Shown here: positions 1 to 13,773 of the stretch, in pieces | How positions within the stretch are numbered: the stretch's first letter is position 1 | How the letters are laid out: each line of letters starts with the position of its first letter | Assembly: GCF_000471905.2 (NCBI RefSeq) | Contig: NW_006494943.1 | Span: 181,020 to 245,019 of the forward strand | DNA length: 64,000 nt | DNA from: Amborella trichopoda | Lineage: Eukaryota > Streptophyta > Magnoliopsida > Amborellales > Amborellaceae | Direction of reading: 5' to 3' | Program-made: the position numbers and the translations under genes | The notes under the pieces: model-generated | Told to the model about the DNA's origin: nothing | What the model saw: only the letters and a program-made list of their open reading frames with translations | Databases searched by the model: none

Positions 1-370
1 AACCTTATAATGTAGAACTATGGATGCACCTCAAAAATCCACTGAAAAGGTTGTTTTAATATTGAAAAACCTTGTGATTGATCATCTCGACATCAAAATG
101 TTTGACTATGAAAATTAAAAAGATTTTGAGTCTCATAAATAGTGCATCTTACAACATATCATCTACACCTTCCATTTTCAAGATTTTCATATGTTTATAG
201 ATTGATTTGATTTAACTATTTTTGAATTTTAAAATTTTATAATTAGATATAAAAATAGATTTTGAGATAATCTCAAGAACATTTTACATCAAAATTATAT
301 ATTATGATAAAATTTGTAGGTGCTCCATAGCGGGATTATTTACGGTTGCAACCGTATGGAAACCACACCC
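1..370 (+). mobile_element. MITE family A, copy A1 (5' end outside window)
   Basis: The stretch matches three other copies in the window: 13774-14168, 26906-27300 in reverse, and 59615-60001. Shared landmarks are an opening near the ATAATGTAGAAC motif, a CATCTCGACATC motif near 84, the AATAGTGCAT motif near 140, and a right end reading CGTATG..CCACACCC near 355-370. No coding capacity. Copies A2 and A3 have 8-bp target duplications, which points to the hAT superfamily. This copy is cut by the window edge. Confidence 0.75.
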
Positions 371-3014
371 TATATATATATATATATATACATTCTACTA
401 CCCTTGCATGCAAGCACTTGGGAAGAGAGTTAGAAAAAGTAAAAAAAAAAACAAGAAGAAGGATAGGTTTATGCTTTGAGTTGGGATAAACTCCAAGGTT
501 CTACTCAACCAAACCTATATGTCTAACACTAAGTAGAAGCCCAAGGAATGAGAGAGAGAAAATTTAAGACACACCATGTTTCCTAGAACACCCTCTACAA
601 ACCTACACGTCTACAACTAAGTAAAAGCCCAAAGGACACATAAGAGGAGAAAGAGAATTTAAGAGACAATATTTTCTAGCAATTGAATTTTAAGTAAGAT
701 AGTCAGTTTAGGAAAAAGATAAAGAGAAGGGAGAGCCCTCTTTAATGTATTAAAAAATATATTTTCTTTAGAGAATTTTATCCGCGTAGTTTTCTTGGCA
801 GGCAAAAGTCATATGCAAAACTTACTTAAAATATAATGCATGTACCTTCCCTTTTTAGAAGATAAGATTTTCCGTATAAGAGTGACAGTCCTAAAAAAAC
901 CAGGCATTTCCTATACTTAAGCCAAAGAAATCTTAAAACCTAATTAATATAGGACTTTAAGAGAGGAGCAATGCGGATGCCTGAATCCCCTTAATGCTGG
1001 AAAAAATCTAGAATACTTATCCTTAAGAGCATACAAGGAGAGAACGATGAAAACTTTAACGGTTGTGATTAAACAAAGAAATTTGAAGATGATGATGCAC
1101 GCACTTCCAAGCAAATTAGTTTTATTTACTGAATTTAGTAATGTACTACTGTGCATACAGAAAATTGAGTTGTAAGAAATTGGGTCGCCATTAAAACTGT
1201 ACAAAGCTTCTTCTTCTTCTTCTATTTCTTAAGTTGTTTCTTCTTGTTGTCTCTCATTTTCGTCCATTTTGTTTTGAAACAAATGGACCAGTATTGATAT
1301 TATAGTCCATAGAAGGTTGATTTTAATATTATGGTTTATAGAAGATTGGTTTGAAGAGGATGGTGGTATTCTAGTGAAGAACACCTAAGTTGGGTATGTT
1401 GGAATCGAGTTGGGGAATAGCCATGAAGGAAACTGGTAAGGATGATGATGTTGGAGACCATAGGACATTGATCACCATTAATTCTTTTAGTACAATATTC
1501 AGTCATCTTGTAGGAACCAATTTCTTTTTATTTGTGTAACTTGGATTCCTGCACAGATGCGGCACTTCAAACTGAACTGAGATGTGGTGTTTTGTTTTTT
1601 TTACTGTTCGGTGTCTTCTTCCTTTTTCTTCCGCTTTTTTTGGTGGGGGGGGGGGGGAATCACTACTAAAGTATTAACTATTTGACATTTCACCCATATA
1701 TCAAACACCAAAAATATCAACAATTCTAATTCAAGATCATGTGGATTCTGAGATTTTTGACATGCAATCAAATGGTACAAGTGAGAGATCATCTCTTGGG
1801 TGCTCTTTGATAAATTTTCCTTTTTCTGATGCTATTTTATAAATCTGGTGGTTCATGAATGCGGACATGAATGCTTAGGATGTGAAAGGTTTTCTATTTA
1901 TTTCTTATTTTTTATTTTTTATTTTTACTTTTGATGGTAGATGAATCATGCATATGCATATTTAGATGGTAAAACAGAAAGCAAGTAGTCAACTACAATC
2001 CTGAAAAAAATCAGTTGGGTCCGTGTATTGGGTTTTGAATGACACTTATCTCTATCCTATGTCATGGGGTAAGAATTGTAAAAATTGCAGATTTTCTAAT
2101 AAACGTCCAGATTTTCCAATAAATGCTGACTAATCATGAGAACTGAGGGAGAATGGTGGAGATATAGTGTCATCACCATAAGCACTGCTACGAAAGTTTA
2201 GCCCTGGTCCCATGTATTCATATTACAATTATGTACTTAAAGCAACTGTAATCTTAAGTATTAAATAATTGAAAAGGAGTTACTTGTGGACCAATGCATG
2301 ATCGGTCAGTAGAAAGGTAGCGCTTTCTAATTCTGTAGTCGGTATGGCACACAAAGATAGTTGTCCTCCATATCATTTTATTTTAAATTTATTTGCCTAT
2401 GAATTATGACAGACTTATTTTCCCATTTCCTGTAGTGCCAAAATCATTTTGTAACTTCTTATCTGATGCTCTCATAATATGCTATGCTTGATTTAAGTTT
2501 AATTTGTAAATGTAGATTCCATACCTAAATCTCTTGGCACCCTTGGGGCGGCATTTTGGTGATGGCTCATTTATGGTTGAAGTGAGACCTTTGGGTACTA
2601 TTTATAAGCCACTTAGTTATCTGGTCTGTCACAAAATGTCACCACTTTGAGTGAAAATGAAAACTGAAAACACCATTTTCGTGCAACTCATAAATTGGTG
2701 GCTTTTGTGGGTTTGCTGACCACCGCTTGCCCAAAACACGCATTGTATCCAAATTGGTAATTATTCTTTTTATTTTTATTTGGAACATTAACGGATGTAT
2801 AAGATGCAAATTCTAATCAACATTTTGCTTCTGATGGTTACCCAGTGTTGTGCTGGTAGAACAAGACAGTTTCAATTAATGGATGTTCACCTTGAGTTGC
2901 TCTACTATGGATGGTCACGGACTCGAGTCAGGCTGGATATGTGATTGATATGAGGGCATCACTAGCCAGGTTGCTATACTAATCGTGAAAGGTTTATCTT
3001 CCCCTACTTCAACC
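371..3014. other. Region upstream of CLSY; no gene recognised
   Basis: A (TA)n run lies at about 372-391. A degenerate direct duplication of roughly 85 bp occupies about 511-681, where both halves carry 'AAGTA(G/A)AAGCCCAA' and end in a TTTCCTAG/TTTTCTAG motif. A run of 13 G lies at about 1645-1657. The rest is AT-rich with only short chance reading frames. The promoter and 5' UTR of the gene at 3015 presumably lie in the right-hand part, but no convincing TATA box or non-coding exon can be assigned. Confidence 0.5.
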
Positions 3015-6000
3015 ATGGATTCTCTCTGTAAGTGCTATTATGTCTCATAATCTATCAAGGTGCACTTTATAATTTGTAATCAATGAAGATCTAAGATCAA
3101 TGGTTTTATTTGTTTATGTTGTGCTACTATTACAATTATCATCCTTATTTTTTGAGAGAACAATTACCATCCTTCTTTACTTGCCCAAAAAAAATATCCT
3201 TTTTTAGCTTTGGAGGCATTCCGTGCTGATTCGTGGTGGGATATAGAGAATTTGAGAATCCAAAATGGGAAGACTATGGCACGGTTTGAACATAATGGAT
3301 CAGAACTTGAGGATGTTAATATTCAACGCCTTCGCTTAAGGTCAAGGAAAGCAGAAGAGCCTGACTGCCGCCATTTCTTGAAGCCCAACGTGGATGTTTG
3401 TGTGCAGTATTCACATTTGAGTAAGAAAAAGCGCAGTAAAGGGGAGCTTCCAAAGGTATGTGGTTTGAATTCATTATTTACATGAGCAATTTTTCAAGTT
3501 ACAAATATTACTGGCTGCACTGCCAGTCTTTCCCTATTCTATTATGCAAGGCAATAAAGTTCTCAGTACTACCAATATTTTCCAAGGATCTTTGATAGGA
3601 GCTTCGAGATGATGTCTATATTTAGTGTTTGTTGTGATATTTGGTTTCATGATTCTTGTTCTTGTTACCCATGAGTTGTCCTAGTGAAACCCAATTAGAG
3701 ATTTCATTTCAGGAAACTGAGTGCTTATTTGGAAACTTATGGTGGTTCTGTAACTGTTTTTATACCAATCTTGAAATTGGATAGGCTAATCCTCATCATT
3801 TGCTATTGGTCCATTAGATGATGTCAAGCTATGGATTTTGATTAAGTTGTTTGTCAAGTAATGTTTCTTAAGGGATTGCTTACAATAAATTTTCAATTCA
3901 GGGACGGTGTGATGCTAAAATAACATCTATCCTACGGAGGCCTCATAAACCAGATTGTGAGTGCAGTTTCTTTGTAAGTTTTTACGGACGTGGAGATTTG
4001 AATGAGAAGAAGAGGAAGCGTGTTCTTGACCGTGAGACGAGAGCGGTGAAAATTAGCCATCTATTTATTCTTCAAAAGCCTTGTATCATGACAAATGAAA
4101 ACAACCAGGCCCATGATAAACCATATGATGACTGCCCTTCAATACGTGTGTCTAAATTGTTCAATGCGGCTGCTTGTTCTGAAGTGGCATGGTTAGTTGT
4201 AGTCTCAACTTTGCGAGGAATGATATTTGATATAAGGATCACACAGAATAGGATAGCTTATCTTGTTCTTAATAGAGATGGTAGACGCTTTGGATATGAA
4301 AGTGAAAGTACAGGTTTTAATAATAGTTCAACTGATGACCAAGTTAATGAGACAGATTTTGGGTCTCTTCATGGGGTCAAGGAGATATGTTTTCAAATGA
4401 AAGATGGTGTCATGCATGGACAAGTCCAAAATGTGGATATTGTTGAACTGGCAAAACCAGGTTTCTATGAAAAGGAAGGTGATCTAGACGCCCTTGATCC
4501 CTTTTATCCCATGGAGGAAGTCAATTCCGAGTCTACTGAGTTCATTGGTTTGAGGCGATCTCAAAGGCAAAAGAATTATCCGGACCGTTTTGTGAGTTTC
4601 GATCTCCCTTTTGATAAAAAAGGTTGGACAGCCAATCCTCGAACTTCTTCAGTAGATATATGGGAAAAGAAGGAAATTCCATGTTCCGACCATCCATTAT
4701 ATTGTTTGGTAGAAGATGATGAGTCTTCTCAGAATAGTCCCAAAAAGATGAAGCATGACGATACCACCATGGCAACTGGTTCTCCGGGTTCGGATCATTC
4801 CCAGAACCAAAAGAGACATTCTAAGAGTTTGTTGAGCAAGAGCATTACTTCAACTGTTTCCAGGGAGTCTATGAAAAAAGGAGAACCGTCCTGTAAGATC
4901 ATGGAGAATGATTATATGCTGCCACGAAACGATCCCAATAAGATTGACGGGATGGACATTGTGAGAAAGAGAAGTTCTCAAAATCAGAAGGAAGAAGACT
5001 CGTGCTATAGTGAAAACATCAGAAAACATAGTGAAAGTCAATGCACTGTGACAACACAGACGGAGAACCCAAGTGTTGGAAGAAATGACTCTGACAATGG
5101 TGAAATTAGAAGTATTTCCCCAAGCCAAAAAGTGGGAAGTGGGAGACTGCAAAAAGGACTGAAAGAAAAGGTACGAAGTAGTTTTAAAGTTCGACAATGC
5201 ATACAGAATTCCTTTTCAAAGAAAAGGTCAAGTGGTATGAATTCACTGGGGGTGAATTTTACACGTTTGAGGAAGAAGAGGAAGAAAATGAACAGTTTTG
5301 GCACACTTGAGCATGGCCCAAACCTTGAATGCTTGATGAAGAGTATTGATTTAGCAGAGAAGAAGAAGCCACCACCTGTAATATCCCAGTGGGAATTGCA
5401 TAATAAGTCCAATCCAATTAAGTTTTCTGTGTGGCCTTCAGACAGTGATAATGATAGAAAGAGTTTGGAGCATGAAGACCTTTGGAAGGAAATGGAAGAG
5501 GCCTTAGCTCTTTCTTCTTTCAATGCGGCTCTTCAGGTACATAACCTTTTCAGATGTACTTAAATGCCTGCTCTCTTACTGAGCTCTTTGATTGATAGTT
5601 TTATACTTCATGGTTAGAATATAATGCCTCATTAAATTTTGGATTAAATTTGTGATCACTTTTCGGAAACCATTTCCTGTATGGAAAACTTAGTAAAAGA
5701 TATTGTCAATGTGTTATTATTGGGAGGATTTTTACCACGAAAGTTTTGGTAGGCTGTTTTTCACCTGGAACTTATTATGATTTTACTGAGTTTAGATCAT
5801 TTTTTATTAATATTATAAACCTTGAAGATTAATCTTGGATTTATTTTCTTATTGAAATATAGAGCTTTAGTTCTGGATTACAATGAGGAGAATGTGTGAG
5901 CAGTAGCTGCTTCGTATTTGACTTCCATGTGCATGGGGTGGTATTTCGATGGAGCTACTTTGAAATAATAGTCTTTTGTTTGTCCAATGATGTTCTATGG

Positions 6001-9000
6001 AAAGTAAATTTTAGTTTTCAGGTTATGTATATCTCTTTAAAGGTAGGTATCAATACTTGTCAAACTGGAAGAAAATGACGCATTTAGGGCCTGTTTGACA
6101 ACCTGAAGCACTGTGTTATCGGGAACCTAGAAGTTTCTTCTCCCTGTGAAGCTGGATGTTCTAGCTTTTTGTACGGGAAAATACTGTGTTTGGTAACTGC
6201 CTGAAATTTATTGGGATATTGGAAACGTTTTCAAAATTTAGAAAAAAATTACCAATTATGCATGACGTTAAATTTACCCATTAAAAAAAAGCAATTTTCC
6301 AATTTGCCAATTTTGAATAATTTTTCTAAGTGACTATTTTTTGGGAAAACCCTAAACCCAATTAGTTTTGGGCCTAGATCTATACAATAATCGGTTTGGA
6401 TCCATCAAATTGGATCAATAACAATTTAAACTGATAAATGAAGTTTTCTTTGTTCAAACTCAATGTAGAAATCGTCAATTTGGCAGATTTTCAATAAGTG
6501 TAATATCACATGCGACCCTAAATTCGAGTAAAAATTCAACCTATAAAATATAAACAAAAAATTAATTAGATACCTGGTGCAAATAAATCAAGCTCAGATG
6601 GGAAACCCCATTCATTTTGATAAATACACAAAAAATTTATATTTGGCAGATTTCAGAAATGGGTGGAGAAAAATCAAATTTTCCAAGTCAGATCCACAAA
6701 AAAAAGGGCAATTATCAGTCAAGTTGAGCCAATAATCTTTTAAAAAGCTTGATTACGATCATTTAGAACCAAAATTGAGAAAATCTGGTTGAAAAATGAA
6801 GGAGAATGTTGCATTTTGGCAGATTTATCAAAAAATAGTAAAAAACCCATTTTTCAGTAAAAAAGGGTAATTTTTAGTGAAAAAAATCAAAAGAAAATTA
6901 TCAAGATGAATTTATCATCCAATTTAGGACTTCTTATATCCCTTAAAATATTTATTCTATTGATTTATTGATGCACAAAAGTTGTAGAAAAATCATACAA
7001 ATGTGGTTAAACCTCACACACTCTCTAAAACCTTTCTATGCAGCAAGATAAAGTCATGGGCAGAAGGTTAGAGGGAGGACGAGAGCTCAAGGAGAGAGGA
7101 TGAAGGTAGATAAATAACTCTGGAGGGAGGTGAGAGGAAGGAGAGAGGGAGAGAGGAATTGGGGATGGGGGATGTTTTTCTTTGTGAGAGTGGCAGGGGT
7201 TTTGAGACGCGGTGAGCAAGAAAAAAAAAACAGAAGTGCTGCTCCATGGGGTAGGGTGGAGACTCGCACTTCACATTTTTGGTGACGTGGTCTCCCCACT
7301 CCTCAAACCTCGCCCCTAACCGGACTTGGAACTGGGCGTAAGGATTGGAACTCCCATTATCTAACAACCGAAGTTCTAATCAGCAAACTTTTAGTAAGTA
7401 ATCATTTACTAGAATAGAAATAATCTTTTCTTAAATTGGATTCCAAATATCATGGCAATAGTTTTCTATCTTAACATTAATGGAGGCCTCAAAAACACTG
7501 ATAATCTCAAATTATCAGTATTGACCGGGTGTACATGTCACTGTAAGAAAAACCCTGTATAATTATTATGCTAGCGATATTTGCTACTGTCTTACTGGGA
7601 TAAAATGCTCATGTGGAAGATAGGAATTCGTGTAGTCCCATTTAATGCTTGTGTCATAATTTGGAAATAAGAAAATATTAATCAAATCTTTTACTAACAC
7701 GTGAACATCATTTTGTTAGTAAAGAAAGTTTGCCAATGAATAAACCAAACTCCTACTCTCCATTGTAGTGTCTTTAAATGTAGCTTAGATGAATTGGCAT
7801 TCTTTAGCAACTTTTTGGTTTTTCGAGTTTTTTGCTGGTGTGCCATTGGTCTTAACTCCTTATGTCCAGCTGTAACAATTTAGTTGTTGTTAATAGTTTG
7901 GTATCAATGTTGAAAAACGTTATTAATCAAATTATATTAGTAGTATTAGATTGAAATGACCAACTACATGACATGAGAAGATAAGTTATTCTGCTCTATT
8001 TTTCAAATAAATGAATTTTACAATTAAATGTGCAATCTATTTTTATGCTGTCTCCAAACTTTCAATGAGACAATTACCATTTACAAAATGATGCCTAACT
8101 GACTAGGGTTGTGAAATGCATGCCCAAAAGAATGTGACTAAAAGAAACGGCTCTCTATTTTCTGTATGTTTTATATGGGAGAGGATAAATGTGAGGTTTG
8201 CAGCCTCATCACATCACTAAGTTGATTTCTAAGTTTTGTCGGGGTGTGGTACAGAGAGATGTGAGTTGGTAGCCTTATCACCTCACTGGGTTGAGCTCCT
8301 ATGTTATGTAAGGGAGGGAAGGAGGCAGGGAGGCCCAACAATTTACTGTAATCTAGTAGGAGGGAGGGAGCTGTGAATTTACTGTAAACTAGTAATATAA
8401 CTCTACAAAAAAACTACTAATGCTTTAATTATAGTATAATTTATCTAAGGGTGAGGTTTGTATAAGGTTGGCTCCTTAAACAATCAAAGTAAGGCACACC
8501 TTCAAGTGGTGCCGAAAGATGTAGTTTCAGTGTCCAAAATCCCTGTGATGGCCAAAAAAAAAAAATTCATCCCTAATCAGAAAATTTAAAGCTTCAAAAA
8601 TGGAATAGATCAAATAGGTAGATGAACACTTGAAATCATGAAAATGGACGGTCCAGATAGTGCATTACAAAATGCACTATTTCTAGGACTTGAACTTTTC
8701 ATTTTTTCCTCATTCATGCATCTCAAGGTTGAGATGATCGATTAGATGGTTTTTTGTTCTGGAACGACCTTTTCCAATGAGTTTTTAAGGTGCGCCTTAC
8801 TTCTACAGTGTAAGGTTGACACCTTACATAAAGTTTTGCCATTATCTAATGCTTTTCGTTTATTGTATTTATAACTGTAAAATCAAAACTGTAAACCAAA
8901 ACTAAATTGAAGGCTCTGTATTTAAGGTATCACCTACAGAAATCATGACGGCATTGTCAATACTGGAGCTTTTCAGTAGTCATAATGCCTTTCTATATTT

Positions 9001-11469
9001 AATGATGAGTTTTCTTTTTCCTGGAATGGTGTCATTTATCATGCACTTCTTATAGCCTAACTTGAGTAATTATTTTCAGGAGATGAAGATGGGAGATTCT
9101 AATTCATGTGTAGGTGCCAAAGAGACTGAACACTTGTGCAAACATGAATACTTCTTGGATGAACAAATTGGAATTATTTGCCGAATATGTAAATGTGTAA
9201 AGACTGAAATACAATATGTACCGCCCTTGTTTGTAAGTGACTTTTGAGCCCTATGAGTAGAATTTATTCAGTAGGTAAATTATACTACAATCTAATGGGC
9301 TGAGAGAGCCACAGTCCTATGAATGATAAAAGGTAATGGTGGGAGATTAAGTGCAATCCACTACTGGTGGTTGTATGTTCCACTCCCCATCACTTACTAT
9401 CAATTCCGTGGTTGACCTTATATGGATTATGGTTTTCCATAGTCCAGCGGATTAAAGTATATTTTCCCTATTTATCATTCACTCTCCCATATAATAGGCT
9501 CTCATCTTCCATTCTCTGTCCCTATGGGCCCTCAATGCAGGATTCTTACACTATTGGGAAAAGGAAACAACACATTGATAAAGTTTTGGAAGCAGATGAG
9601 ATTCTTGATGTGTTCACCATGCCTTGCAATGGCACTGTTTTAAGGGAAGCTCACAAATTAGAAGAGTATGGCAATGTTTGGGCTCTTGTACCCGAGCTTG
9701 AGAGAAAACTACACACACATCAAAAGAAAGCATTCGAATTTATTTGGAGGAATATTGCAGGTACATTGAACCCGAAAGATATGGACTGTGGGTCCAATCA
9801 AACTGGGGGTTGTGTTATTTCTCACTCACCTGGAACGGGAAAAACTTGTCTCATTATCTCATTTCTCAAAAGCTACTTGGCCTTGTTTCCGGGTAGTCGG
9901 CCATTAATCCTTGTTCCAAAAGTCACTCTCTACACATGGAGCAAAGAATTCGAGAAGTGGAATGCTGATGTTCCCTTGTACATTGTCCATGCATGGCGAG
10001 ACTATGAGAGAAAGGGGAATGTTCGAGAAAAATCAGGAAATAATCGAAAGTTACCCAGAAGAATTGCGCATATAACAGACTGCTTAAAGAAGATACATAC
10101 ATGGCATGAGTATCCAAGTGTACTTCTGATGAGTTACCCCACTTTCTTCTGTATAACAAGGGAAAGGTGTGAGTACAAGAAAAAAATGTCAGGTGTGTTG
10201 TTAAATAACACGGGGCTTCTAATACTCGATGAAGGACACAAGCCTAGGAGCAACAGCTCCAAGTTGAGAAAGGCACTAATGGCAGTTAAAACAAGCAAGA
10301 GAATTCTCCTCTCGGGAACTTTGTTCCAAAATAATTTTGAGGAGTATTTCAACACGCTCTACCTCGCGAGACCCTCCTTTGTTTTTGAGGTGTTGATGGA
10401 ATTTCGGGAGGTGCAAGTAGCTAATTGTGGCATGGGAAGCCCAGACATGGAGAGAAGAAATGAGAGGGTAGCGAGGGGCTTCTTCGTCGATGAGATAGCT
10501 CGTAGGATAGACTCAGGGATCAAGCAAGAACGCCAAAGGGGTCTTCAAAAGCTGAGAAAGATCACAAGTAATTTTATTGACACTTATGAAGGTGGGGTTC
10601 TCGAGAGTCTCCCAGGCCTGCAAACCTACACAATAATGATCAAACCAACTCTAATGCAACAGCCAATTCTCAACAATCTACAAATGGCAATTGAAAGATC
10701 CAAGGTGTTCTCTCTTGAATTGGAGTTCTTGATCACAGTGGCTTCTATCCATCCTTGGTTACTAAAGACCATGGGATGTGGAAGGAAGTACTTAACTGAG
10801 GCTGAGATTGGGGGGCTAAGTTGCCACCCCGAGCAAGGCTCAAAGGTGGAGTTTATTGTGGACCTGGTGCAACTATGTGCTATTAAGAAAGAGAAAGTTT
10901 TGATATTTTCCAAATACATAGAACCAATCAACTTTCTAGTGGAGATATTCGAATTAAAGTTTGGCTGGCAGGTGGGTAATGAGGTACTTGTTCTTCAAGG
11001 CAATCAAGATCTTTACGAACGAGGTGTAGTCATAGAAGAATTCAACAAAGTTGGAGGGTCAGCGAAAGTGCTTTTAGCTTCCACATCTGCTTGTTCAGAG
11101 GGAATTAACTTGACTGGGGCATCGAGGCTCGTGTTATTGGATGCTGAGTGGAACCCATCAAAGATAAAGCAGGCCATAGCTCGAGCCTTTCGACTTGGCC
11201 AAGAGAGAATGGTTTATGTGTACAAGTTAGTGGCTTTGGGGACCATTGAAGAGGATAAATACAGGAAGACAGTGTGGAAAGAGTGGTTGTCGAGATTGGT
11301 CTTTGAGGGTGGAAAAGCGGAGGAATCAACCCATAGGCAGGCAGAACACATAGAGGATGATATGTTGAGGGCAATGGTTGGACAAGACCAAGGCAGGAGG
11401 TTGCAAATGGTTACACAGGAGAGTGATAAGCAAGTTTTGGGTGCAAGATTTGAGGATCAAGTAGTATAG
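3015..11469 (+). CDS. CLSY1: SNF2 domain-containing protein CLASSY (CLSY1/2-like)
   Basis: Predicted coding exons: 3015-3027, 3208-3455, 3902-5536, 9080-9232 and 9541-11469, all with GT-AG borders and compatible phases, giving about 1,325 aa. CLASSY proteins are plant SNF2-type remodelers that recruit RNA polymerase IV to make siRNAs for RNA-directed DNA methylation in the nucleus. Seen here: an N-terminal CLSY-type domain (DVCV, then PHKPDCECSF), a basic linker, a Cys-rich HEYFLDEQIGIICRICK segment in exon 4, and a helicase core in exon 5 with Walker A GTGKT near residue 781, DEGH near 913, and motif VI QAIARAFRLGQ near 1227. Length and exon order fit CLSY1/2 (about 1,250 aa). No stop or frameshift was seen. 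The start is the weak point: the ATG at 3015 sits in a good context (CAACCATGG) with a GTAAGT donor, but known CLSY proteins have a longer N-terminus, so an upstream exon may exist. Intron 3 (3.5 kb) and intron 4 carry transposon sequence. Confidence 0.93.
6084..7372. mobile_element. Possible Tourist-like insertion in CLSY intron 3
   Basis: Sequence after the TTA at about 6084 starts GGGCCTGTTTGACAACC, a common opening for plant PIF/Harbinger-type elements. About 1.3 kb later a partly complementary block (TCTAACAACCGAAGTTC) is followed by TAA. The interior is AT-rich; a more GC-rich part at 7025-7367 has short minus-strand frames resembling no known protein. The inverted match is weak, so the right border is uncertain. 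Confidence 0.35.
8455..8838. mobile_element. Diverged MITE related to families A and B, CLSY intron 3
   Basis: The ends resemble each other in inverted orientation (left TATAAGGTTGGCTCCTTAA, right ACCTTACATAAAG). The interior shares the AATGCACTATTTCTAGGACTT and CATCTCAAGGTTGAGATG blocks with families A and B in reverse orientation. Non-coding. Confidence 0.55.
9276..9463. mobile_element. MITE family C, copy C1, CLSY intron 4
   Basis: Left end resembles ATTATACTACAATCTAATGG; right end reads CATAGTCCAGCGGATTAAAG followed by TATATT. The two ends are near inverted copies and match the family C ends at 50838-51058. It fills most of the short intron 9233-9540. Confidence 0.6.
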
Positions 11470-13150
11470 TGATAAGCATGATTTTGGGTGCAACATTAAG
11501 TGGTAGCCTGCTTTCTCCATCAAGAAGTTTGAATGGGAAGTGAGACTCACCTGTAATGGTGAATTTTGGGTTTGTTTTGAGGCTTGGACTGCATTTACTT
11601 ATGGTGAAAGTTTGAACCTTGATGGAGAAATGGTTATTATCATTATTGTATATCTATACCATACATACTAAATTCCTTGGGCCCCGTTTGGACATCCTAA
11701 ATAAGGCGATCCTAACCCCATTCATTCATATACTTTTGTGGCGGAATGCATGCCAACTTGCTGCACCAGTATTCATAGGCGCAATGTCAAAACTAAAACC
11801 CCTCCCTCCCGCCTTCAATATTGGGGTTATATAAATAGAAATAAAAAGGGAAATAATATTTTTGCCTCTATGGACATGACTGTAGCAGCCAACTGTTTCA
11901 CAAGTGCGTATAAAACCATGCGAAATTTAGGCACTACTAAGATTAGTAAGATGTCGAAACAGGGCTTTAGGATGTAAGTGTGTGCCGTCATCATGAAATA
12001 AAGACAAGCCAATTTCCGTTTGATTTAACAAGAGCTTTTAGATCTTTAATATTTCCTTACAAAATAGAAAACTCTCTTTATAATACAAACAGAAGTTTTT
12101 TGTTCTCTCTGCACAAAGTAAGAAACTCACTTTTCACATTAGGAGTCTCTTTTTATAATTAGGTCTCTTTGTAGGTGGGGATTAAAAAGTTGAAAATAAA
12201 ATAATATTAAGCAGAACATTATGACTAAAGCAATCTCAATTGTCCGATCATGCTTGGCAATGGGGATGAGAATCATTGAGCTGTTAGCTCTCCTTTCCTA
12301 AGGTGATCAAGGTCAGAAGCCTATCAATGGTGGCTACCTAGGCAAAAGAATCGAGTCCAATGAAGGGTCAAGAAGGCCCGCACGAATGATGTCGTGGAAG
12401 AGTCTAACAATGTAAAACAAATTACATTATAATGCGCAAATTATCCTCTCTAATTATATAGTGACTTGTGATCTAACTGAGAGCGAATGGCCCTCCCTTT
12501 TGTATAATAGTATAACTGGCTTAGGTTTTCTTGGAGCCCTCCCCTACGAGATGCGAAGCCAGGCCTAGAGAGATGAAGCTATTCCCGGTCCGAAGAGAAG
12601 CGGATAGTTGATCCTGGTATGTTAGATTGGCAGAAAGGACCCATTTCATGTGTTTTCCTTAGAAGTCAGATCTCTTCGGGTGGATGCTATCCTGCCATTG
12701 TAGTGAACAATGTTGTTACGGAGGAGAAGGCTAAGTCTTGAGATCCATTGTTAGGCTGTTGAGTTGCAGGGTTTATGCTAGGTGCAGTAGCGGAGGCCTC
12801 CAAAGTATTGAAGCAAAGACGCTCTGGGGTTAAAGACAATTTACTTACTATAGATTCTTGGAAACCACAACGTTGCTGGTCTTACATTACGTCGAGGTTC
12901 TTTGGATTAAGGCATAGGATGTTCATCTCGACTCTTAAAACTTTAGCATCTTTGAAGTTATTGATTGGAGGTCTCTTACAGGTGATTTTCTAACTTTGTT
13001 AGGATAAAAAAGATTTGGATTTTTCGTCTCAGGTGCTTTTAAAAGTCAAAATGGAGGAATATCTTGTTCCTGTGACTGTCCATAACTGGTTGCCTATTCC
13101 TCGTAGAGTCTAGAGTAGCATTGATAATGAAGTCAATTGTTCTACTTGTA
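11470..13150. other. Intergenic region downstream of CLSY
   Basis: The CLSY 3' UTR is expected at the left. A motif at about 11679 (GGGCCCCGTTTGGACATCC) looks like one end of a Tourist-type element, without a clear partner. The segment 12200-13110 is less AT-rich than its surroundings and has decayed short frames (for example 12775-12993), which may be old retrotransposon sequence that I cannot identify. Confidence 0.4.
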
Positions 13151-13581
13151 GGGGGTGGCAATGGACCCGGACCCGACACGGGTCCAGGTATGGGTTCAAC
13201 ATTTGGACCCGCAGGTTAGGTCCAGGTCTAAAATTTGAACCCGAACACTGTTCGAGTATGGGTCCGGTTGGTCTCGACCCGTACCTGTAAACTGTTGGAG
13301 ATAAAATACTTCAAGTTTTATTCGTTTGGGTGTATTAAAGATCATATATAATAAGAATTCTCATTCATCTTTAACTATTAAATGCCAAATCAGACGACTT
13401 GAAAATCTAATGACAGGTGATTGTGACCTGTCAATAATATGAGTATATAATAGTAAAAAACATGCAAAAAAAAAAAAAAAGAAGCTCATAATGATGGTGG
13501 CAATGGACCCAACCATACCCGAGATTCGACAGGATAGACCCGAGACCCGACGGATACAAGTACCCGACCCATTGCCACCCC
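13151..13581. mobile_element. MITE family D, copy D1 (GGGGTGGCAA ends)
   Basis: Starts GGGGGTGGCAATGGACCCG and ends CCCATTGCCACCCC, flanked by TA on both sides. The interior repeats Pro-like CCCGACCC/GGGTCCGG patterns. A 200-bp AT-rich middle ending in a run of A near 13468 is absent from copy D2 (56037-56268), so it may be a later insertion. Elements with this end motif are common in plant genomes. Confidence 0.7.
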
Positions 13582-13773
13582 TAAGACTACTTGCCAGATT
13601 TGTTAGGTAAGCGAATTTTTCATATGAAAATTATGTTAAGCTCTTTTGGTACGCGACAAATAGGTATGAAAAATTTTCCCATGGTAGAAATTTTTATCAA
13701 AAATTTGACTAATTCATCTGAAAATAGAACTACATCGCTTGAGATGGGGAAGTACACCCGCGGGTTCATTTCA

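Noticed and set aside
7025-7367. Three overlapping minus-strand frames of 64-99 codons in CLSY intron 3
   Set aside because: They lie in a purine-rich tract of a probable transposon; composition explains the open frames.
12775-12993. 72-codon frame downstream of CLSY
   Set aside because: No recognisable domain and the flanking sequence is full of stops; probably decayed mobile sequence.
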